Below, piece after piece: positions 57,531 through 64,000 of a stretch of DNA of 64,000 bases. Below the pieces are notes generated by a model that worked only from the letters and a program-made list of their open reading frames with translations, was not told the origin of the DNA and searched no databases. The first letter of the stretch is position 1; each line of letters starts with the position of its first letter. Source of the DNA: Apoderus coryli (lineage: Eukaryota; Arthropoda; Insecta; Coleoptera; Attelabidae); assembly GCA_911728435.2 (NCBI GenBank), contig OU452199.1, forward strand, positions 11,170,860 through 11,234,859. The letters run 5' to 3'. The translations under genes were made by a program, and so were the position numbers.

Positions 57531-58098
57531 CTCTCAAACACACTCTTTTCCATTTTTAATAAATATTCAGTTTTGTACATATCGTTAAACAGTGTTTTAA
57601 TTATTACAACCATACTACCCAAATTACCAAAGTGGTGACCCCGACGTGATTTATTTGTGCCACACTGTATATATGTATTTTTAAATTTAGTTATTTCTTT
57701 GTAAAAATTTAGTATAGTAGTTGTAAATAATATTTTCTAAATTGCACCAGATGTTCAGACATCTGGCACGAATATTTCTACTTTCTTTTTAATGTTTTTC
57801 ATTTTCGGGAACAAAAGAAATCCCTAGTCCGTACCTAGAAAAAGCAGTGGTTATTGTTAAAGCCACGTACCGACCAGAGGTGGTACTCTCTTCACAGAGA
57901 TGCTTTTTCTATAATTTTACCCGAGTCAGTCTTCAACATCAAAACCGTCAACATCTTTCTCGTGCCAAAACTCTCTCTCCAGATTTTAACAACCTAACTC
58001 TCAAACACACTCTTTTCCATTTTTAATAAATATTCAGTTTTGTACATATCGTTAAACAGTGTTTTAATTATTACAACCATACTACCCAAATTACTAAA
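57531..58098 (+). mobile_element. LTR retrotransposon remnant: partial 5' LTR, primer-site region, 3' LTR
   Basis: About 100 bp starting AACTCTCAAACACACTC and ending CATACTACCCAAATTA occur twice as near-identical direct repeats (57533-57630 and 57992-58095). Just after the first copy is GTGGTGACCCCGACGTGATT, a sequence that resembles the region after 5' LTRs in insect BEL/gypsy-type elements. The second LTR may start near 57752 (TGTTCAGACATCTGG). Almost the whole internal region is gone. Confidence 0.5.
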
Positions 58099-58104
58099 AA
58101 CTCT

Positions 58105-58230
58105 TCTAGTATAACCGAAAGTGCCACTATTTTGAAAGCATTTCAGCCAACTTCCTCCCATCGAAATAAGTAAGTATAATTTCAAATATCTTTGCCGAGA
58201 TTTCGCATATATTTCCAGATTGCATCAGTT
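58105..58230. repeat. Fragment related to the outer arms of the 43314-44546 palindrome
   Basis: TAGTATAACCGAAAGTGCC, TTTGAAAGCATTTCAGCC and later words correspond in order to GGTATAACCGAAAGTAC and the following sequence near 44403-44445. Only one arm piece is present. Confidence 0.45.
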
Positions 58231-59189
58231 CAGTACCACTTCTTATTAGTTCTAAACAACTAAGATTCTGACATGGTTGTCTACTGTAACTAATGTTTTC
58301 TTCTTCAAAATCTCCTCAAAAAAGCAAGACAGTTCTTCTTCTCCGCCCTATACGATCAGAACTATTTATTAAGTACCCTCTTTATGCAACAAGTTATAGA
58401 TCTGGAATCAAACATTTTAAGGTGTCTATAGTTATAATATTACTGATTATTTCTTGAATATGTGAATAAGCTCCTGTAGAGGGTTTTACAATTTGTTACG
58501 CCACTACTAAATTTCATTCTTTATATGCAATACGTATGCAACTCCCATTTACTTTTTTTGTTACGATACGATCAACTCCCCTAACACAAATTTTCTGCAT
58601 GGGCTTGTAACTATACCTACTCTTAAGTAGATAATTCCGGGTAAAATGCATTCGATATTTAAAATGCACGTTGAAAGAAAAAAACAGGAACAAACAGAGT
58701 GGAAAACCTCAAGGGAAGCACTTTTTCATGTCATTAGTCTCTTTATTGAGGGAAATATTTTCTGAACATTATGCACACAAATTTGCGGAAATGTTTTATT
58801 TTTAAAGTGAGTTGAACACTGTCATCGAGAATTTGAGGAAAAATACAATTTTCTTAAACGAAAGACGATTCCAAATATTCCAATTAATTGGTTAGTAAGG
58901 TCAGTATTATCTAATGCGATCCTTTACGATAATATGTAAATATATGGTCTTTCTCAGACATATTTTATTATTCATAAACCGTGTTGTACCTCCTGATGTA
59001 TGTATGGGTTTAGACTTTTTGCATCACAAAATATTTTGTTAGAAATATTTCTGTTAATTCCTGATTTAGGTAACAATCTTCCCGGACACAAACATGGATA
59101 TATATGAAGAAAATTTCAAATAATTTAGTAGTTTTTATAAAAGCAGCAAAGCATTACATCGATGTGTGTCGATCAACTCGCCTAAACTT
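58231..59189. other. AT-rich stretch, nothing recognised
   Basis: No recognised motif. Confidence 0.3.
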
Positions 59190-60120
59190 TTTATAATGAA
59201 GCACGATCCTGCGTGAAGATTTCTCTAGATTACTGACTTCAATCGTGGTTGTCGTCGTTCGTTCCAGGATGAATTTCGTGAGCGACGTCCAACAGCGGCT
59301 ATTGTGCCAGCAGATATTGTCACGTGTATGTGCAAAACAAGATATACAGCTTCTAAAGCAGAAATATTTACAAGAAGACAATGTGTGAAAATTATCACCA
59401 CACAACGGAGTAGAGAGTTATTTTAACGGAGAATGTGTATTGTTTTGATATCTGGAATGCAAAGAATACAATGAATTTGGGGTTAGGGATATATTTAAAA
59501 AAATGATCATAATTCAAATAATTTTAAAGTGGAAAACCATCCGATGGAGTTCACATTGTGTAGGAGAGATTTGGGGTATATCTTTCTAATTTCCAAAACA
59601 AGAATTTCAATATGTAGTTCACACAGAATCAAACCTAAGAGATTTGAATTGTTATCCAAAATTGCTTACTATTTTTTTATAACAGAAAAATAAAATTAAA
59701 GATCGTCTAGTTTTGAACATCATCAGAGTGACCCCCTACATGCAATAACAATTGGCCGTCAAAAATATTTGGTACCCTATAATTTAACATTCGCCCAAAA
59801 AAGCTCAAATATATGTGGAAAAAATGCGTTTTTCAAGATGAGCCAAATCTAAAACTGCTGTGCACGAACAATTTCGCAACACCTGTTTCGGAAAATCCGA
59901 GAGTATAGCCACCGTGTCATTAGAGCTAGCTAGACCCATTTGTTACCAGAAGTATTTAGAGAAATGGTAAAAACGCAGAATAATAACTTTTTGAGCGCTC
60001 AAAACATCGAGCTGATATAACCACATCGGAGGTGCTATTGTAGTCCATTTATATTCCACTCAACAGCTTAATTTTCTTCCGAAGTCGATTATTTTACCGG
60101 ACGACCTACGACCAAATATT
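59190..60120 (+). pseudogene. Mariner transposase relic
   Basis: Strongly decayed, in order: FNRGCRRSFQDEFRERRPTA and AIVPADIV (59240-59320, N-terminal half), FQDEPN (about 59837), FGKSESIATVSLEL (about 59892), LPEVFREMVKTQN (about 59945), and SAQNIELI (about 59997). These match consecutive segments of mariner transposases. Stops and frameshifts abound, and no terminal repeats were seen. Confidence 0.72.
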
Positions 60121-60593
60121 GCTAATTTAATTCTAGCTACAAGTCGACAGGAACTGTTCCGCTAAACGACAGTGACCAATATACAGAATGTAGATCAGTG
60201 ATACAGATGCGAAAAATTCCCTATGAAAAATACGTATTACTCATTTATCACGTGTTTCACGGTCAATTATGGTGCAAGAACATTACACCAATTCTTCAGA
60301 TGGGACAACAAAAGCAGTATACAAAGAGAGACCCTCTTGTAAAATTTCCGTTGAGAAATAAACGCCAAGTGAGTCACCTAGGCAACAACCAACAACCTAC
60401 AGCATAAGTGAGAGAGAACTTTATCGTAATACAATAATAATATCGCGTTAGTACGCATACCAGTTTTCTTTCGTTATATTGTCCTGTACCGTTTTAGGAT
60501 TAGTTTAGTGTTCGACACAGTTCGCCAGGTGTGTACGAAGCGTAACTTTTGTCAACTTATTCAGCGTTCTTTAATTAGTTAAAAAAGAGGAAA
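60121..60593 (+). other. Upstream region and probable 5' UTR of the signal-peptide exon
   Basis: The sequence from about 60480 to the ATG is richer in CpG than the surroundings (GTTCGACACAGTTCGCC, TACGAAGCG), which fits a promoter-proximal UTR. I could not assign a TATA box or initiator with confidence. The start context AAAATGATG is good for insects. Confidence 0.4.
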
Positions 60594-60735
60594 ATGATGT
60601 TCAACCGTTTCGCGCTCTCGTTTGTTTTCCTTGGCGCGATATGTGCGATTTTCGCACAAGAAACAACAGTATCTTCATTAACTTCTGAAGTAGTTCCGGA
60701 AGCTCCACCACAGAATGACCAAGCAGAAGAGAAAG
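60594..60735 (+). CDS. First coding exon of a secreted or membrane protein (signal peptide)
   Basis: Starts with tandem ATG codons (60594, 60597) and reads MMFNRFALSFVFLGAICAIF, then AQETTVSSLTSEVVPEAPPQ and NDQAEEK, before a donor GTAATT at 60736. The first 21 residues are a typical signal peptide with cleavage likely after IFA. The following linker is rich in Ser, Thr, Pro and acidic residues. The exon ends one base into a codon. The family cannot be told from this part. Base composition and CpG content differ from the AT-rich neighbours, which supports a real, constrained exon. It is transcribed divergently from the ADAMTS-type gene. Confidence 0.7.
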
Positions 60736-63700
60736 GTAATTAGTTAAATTATAGAAACAAAAAAAGTATGGATCTTGCATTTTTTTATCTTTTGTTACCA
60801 CATTTTTATGATAATTACCTCTGAGGAAACATTTTGAATAAATTAAAATGTTTCGAATTAAGTATTATTTTTTTAAATTTTTATATGAAGCTTAGAAACT
60901 TTTTTTACATGTACAAACATCATACATAAAACATGGACAACTTTAAAATAGCAAATTGGTGTAAAAAATTACCAGACAACTTTTAAAGCACATAAAACTA
61001 CTTTTACCTTCTGTTGTGCTATTACTGTACCTACATAATATAGAGTCAAAATGCATGTTTATTAGTGTGGAAATAACATTTAGAGTAAAAAAAAATATTT
61101 CGCAGTTTAATAACGTCCAACCTTAAATAACACACATTCACTAAGTATCTAAATACAAATTGTAGAAACATGAATATTTTAATAAAATTTATTGAATATA
61201 CCTAGGCCTAAATATAATCGGTATATTTATTCTAATTTGTCTAATAACTATTTAATTTCTAAATTAGTCTCGACTCATTCCCAATAAGTAGTTTTCTATA
61301 ATTAGTATTTAATAGATAGGTACTGGTAATTTTTTGTTTTTTTTTTCGTTTAAAAGTTTGGAATTTTTTTTGTGATGACAACTTTTTTTTAATAATATAT
61401 TAATGGCTAATGATAGTTTGTGACGATTTTATGGTTGATTTCCATACAAATTAAGATTTGTTAAAAAAAAAATCATATACCTACTTATTGTTAGAAGGCC
61501 TTAATTTATTATGAGTAATATTTCGACTTTTCTTATATTAATTCCGTTAACTTTAACATGTTTTTTGATTCTACCTAACTTTAATTAATATAAATACATT
61601 TACAAGCATAATATAAGTCGGTGTACTAGGAATATTTGGAAAATGTAGGCACTAGATCATTATAAAAATTTTATTTGTTCGTGCCGACATTGTTATTACC
61701 TATTTGTTTTTCTTCGCCTTCTATTAACAATATCCACAAAATGTATTGAGATTGTTAAGCACGTTTTGAAAAACTATTAGAGTTCGGATGTAATGACTAT
61801 ACCCTTTATTACAATACATGTGCTGTATCCTCTCAAAAATTTATACTTCCTGTTGCATATTAAATGTTACATTATTATCATTAGCTCAAAATTGCGATAA
61901 ATCCCTTTTTTAATATTTAACAATGTAAATGGTTTTATTTTTATTTAAAATGTACTAACTAAATTTAATTGAAAATATAATATTACAAATTACACCTTAG
62001 TGGATGGAAAAAAGCCAACAATTCTATTCTATATATAAAATAACGAACCAAGTCCACCTAAAATAAATAAATATATTAATTTAAAATTCTATGGTGGTGC
62101 CTAATTTGCTATTTCAAAACAAATCATATAAGCCTGATTGACACAAAGCGGCTAAGAGGCGAACCAGAACCACAACACTGGGTCGAAGATTTTTCATTAA
62201 TGGTAGATACTTACCTACTACAACTATACCTACTAGCATCTTTTATTTTTATATTGCCTTCCATATATTTATCCACGGAATTAGAAGAATGTAATTATTG
62301 TGTTATTAATTTTGTACACACTGCGGTAGGTACCTGGTGTCCAGCTACCCTTTAACTTTTTTATTTGAAGTTTTAGAAAAAAGTGTCCCAAATAAAAGTT
62401 GTATTGTTCAAAATATTTTTTTAAAAAAGCTCTATTTTACGTATACTCTATTTAGGTGTCTCAGAAAGTCCTGGCGTGGTCCAACTTTCTTATTTCAAAT
62501 TAGTACCATATTTTTTTAATTGATTTTTGGGTTCTCCTTAAAATTATAAATATTATTATATAGCATAATCTATGCTTTACTTTAATAGTTACACCGCAAA
62601 ATGCAAATAAACTATAGGCATTGTGCGATCTGATAACTTTCTTGGCGGTGCTTTACATTCACAGTTAAAACTAGGGCAACCGGGGACAATTAACTTGAAA
62701 AAAAAAATCTGAGAGACGAAAATGCTTCTCTCGGTCAAAGACTGAAATCCGAATCTACTGTGATCACACCCACGAGGATGAAAATATCCAGCAATTTTAA
62801 ATGTCAACTATTTTAAAAATTTGCGTTTGATATTTATTAACCAATCTTTGTATGAATACAGTAAATGGGCGACTAAAGAATTGAAGCGAATTCCAAAATA
62901 GAAAAACGTACGCAAAATTGAAATTCCTCATGAAGTCCACGCTGTGACAATCTCTGGTCCGTCTAGAAATAAATTCCAACATTCGCAGAGCATTAGCAGA
63001 CATTTGTTCAATCAGTAACTCAAAGATAAATCAGTGTCCACCAAGATCTTGGATCAATGCACAGAGTTACAAGTTTGAGTTATGATCATGGCATTTTCGC
63101 AAAAATAGATCTTGACTCCTTGTGAAAGTTATTGACTTACATTTGTTTGGATTTAGAGTCTTTTTATACCACACGTAATAAACATGCATAATCAACAAAA
63201 CGGCTGAAATTCAATTGTTACATCAGTCATGGGTCTGCAATTCTATAGTTATCTTAAATTGGCCCCGCAATACGAATATATTTTGAACCAAACAAAAAAG
63301 ATGTCCATATGCAACGTTAAAAAGCCAAATTTATTTCGCCCCATGTTTAGTAAGAAAAGGTAAACTTAAAATTTCTAAAAACGTTTGTAGGAGATCTTTA
63401 AATAAACAATTTTGCGTTATGAGAAATCGTAATAAAAATTGTGAATATATTAGATGTTTAATATAATGTTTATACATATTTTAATTGGTTCAGTTGGGGT
63501 TTCGTGACCATAAAATAATTTCAAAACTGTTATTTTACTTCGTAATTGTAATTTGGAAGTCTCCATGTGCAAAAACGTAAAAAATTTGGACGTACGTATT
63601 TCTTACTTCTAACAAAGTTATCATCAAACCCATACGTTTGATCATCCAGGGATTTATAAAGTGGATATTCCAATTATATGCTTGAAACTTGAACTTAAAA

Positions 63701-63767
63701 AATAATAAAATATAAGATTATAAACCTAGTCCAATTTCTCCCAATATTAAAAAATAAAGTCAAGTCT
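60736..63767. other. Probable long first intron of the signal-peptide gene
   Basis: Follows the donor at 60736. I saw no downstream exon. About 62455-62590 contains words (CTTATTTCAAATTAGTACC, GGGTTCTCCTT) like an arm of the 43314-44546 palindrome, a decayed fragment. The rest is AT-rich and unassigned. Confidence 0.4.
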
Positions 63768-63921
63768 TGCACACACAATATTATATTTCTATAATTCGGT
63801 AACCGGTTTCGGTCTACCAGTTATCATCAAACTATACGTGTTACTAAACATAAAGTCTGATGATAACTGATAGGCCGAAACCAGTCAACTCAATGTAGAA
63901 ATAAAATATTGTGTGTGCGTA
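63768..63921. repeat. Fold-back with hammerhead-like boxes in both arms
   Basis: Arms of about 66 bp: CACACACAATATTATATTTC at the left matches GAAATAAAATATTGTGTGTG at the right. Each arm carries a box pair like a hammerhead core: right arm CTGATGA (63857-63863) with GAAAC (63777+100 offset, 63877-63881); left arm inverse with TTGATGA and GAAAC. Stem II between the boxes does not pair well, so activity is doubtful. The boxes resemble Penelope-like element ends. Confidence 0.6.
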
Positions 63922-64000
63922 TTACTTTATTTTTTGATATTTTATAAAGAATGTATATTAAAATTCCTGATGTTTGGCTCTTTTTTTATACCTATTACAT

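Noticed and set aside
59705..59735. Minus-strand CTGATGATG word considered as a hammerhead core
   Set aside because: No stem II and no GAAAC at the right spacing; it lies in a mariner relic.
1..64000. CRISPR arrays, bacterial operons, riboswitches or phage genes
   Set aside because: No short regularly spaced repeats; splice sites, insect-type transposons and gene density all indicate a eukaryotic nuclear genome.

Overview
The window looks like AT-rich insect nuclear DNA. It has spliced gene fragments with GT-AG introns and long introns, and very many Tc1/mariner, Penelope-like, Jockey/R1-like, hAT and piggyBac remains. I cannot place it to genus; a beetle-like insect is a guess, not a reading.

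Host genes occur only at the two edges and diverge. On the left, three minus-strand exons (4864-4605, 4504-4372, 1561-1308) join in consistent phase. They encode the propeptide, furin site and first strand of the catalytic domain of an ADAMTS-type secreted metalloprotease. The catalytic zinc site would lie beyond position 1 and the signal-peptide exon was not found. On the right, a plus-strand first exon (60594-60735) encodes a clean signal peptide and an acidic linker, then enters an intron that fills the rest of the window.

The roughly 55 kb between them is a transposon graveyard with one apparently young resident. That resident is a DD41D Tc1/mariner element at 49539-51625 with 340-bp inverted repeats, TA duplications and an intact 357-residue transposase. 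Related DD41D relics lie at 13102-14494, 16600-17412, 26211-27548, 38640-39520, 45909-46466, 46760-47095 and 56820-57190. Classical mariner relics lie at 1649-2330, 19185-20015, 20961-21724 and 59190-60120. Other relics are LINE reverse transcriptases (4930-6320, 15780-16580), a hAT transposase (32569-33640), an internally deleted piggyBac transposase (54164-54647), an LTR remnant (57531-58098), and a Penelope-like element with reverse transcriptase and GIY-YIG endonuclease (52240-53780).

Two patterns stand out. First, several palindromic TA-flanked elements are nested like Russian dolls, each inner element sitting exactly on the central TA of the outer palindrome: four levels at 23285-24527, two at 12677-14920 and two at 43314-44546. 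Second, hammerhead ribozyme motifs are scattered through the window. Two have long type I stems (11223-11314 and 30232-30305). Several are minimal versions whose stem III is self-complementary (29386-29422, 38134-38180, 52301-52330) and so may act as dimers. One lies downstream of the Penelope-like ORF on the same strand, and another has been split by a DD41D insertion.
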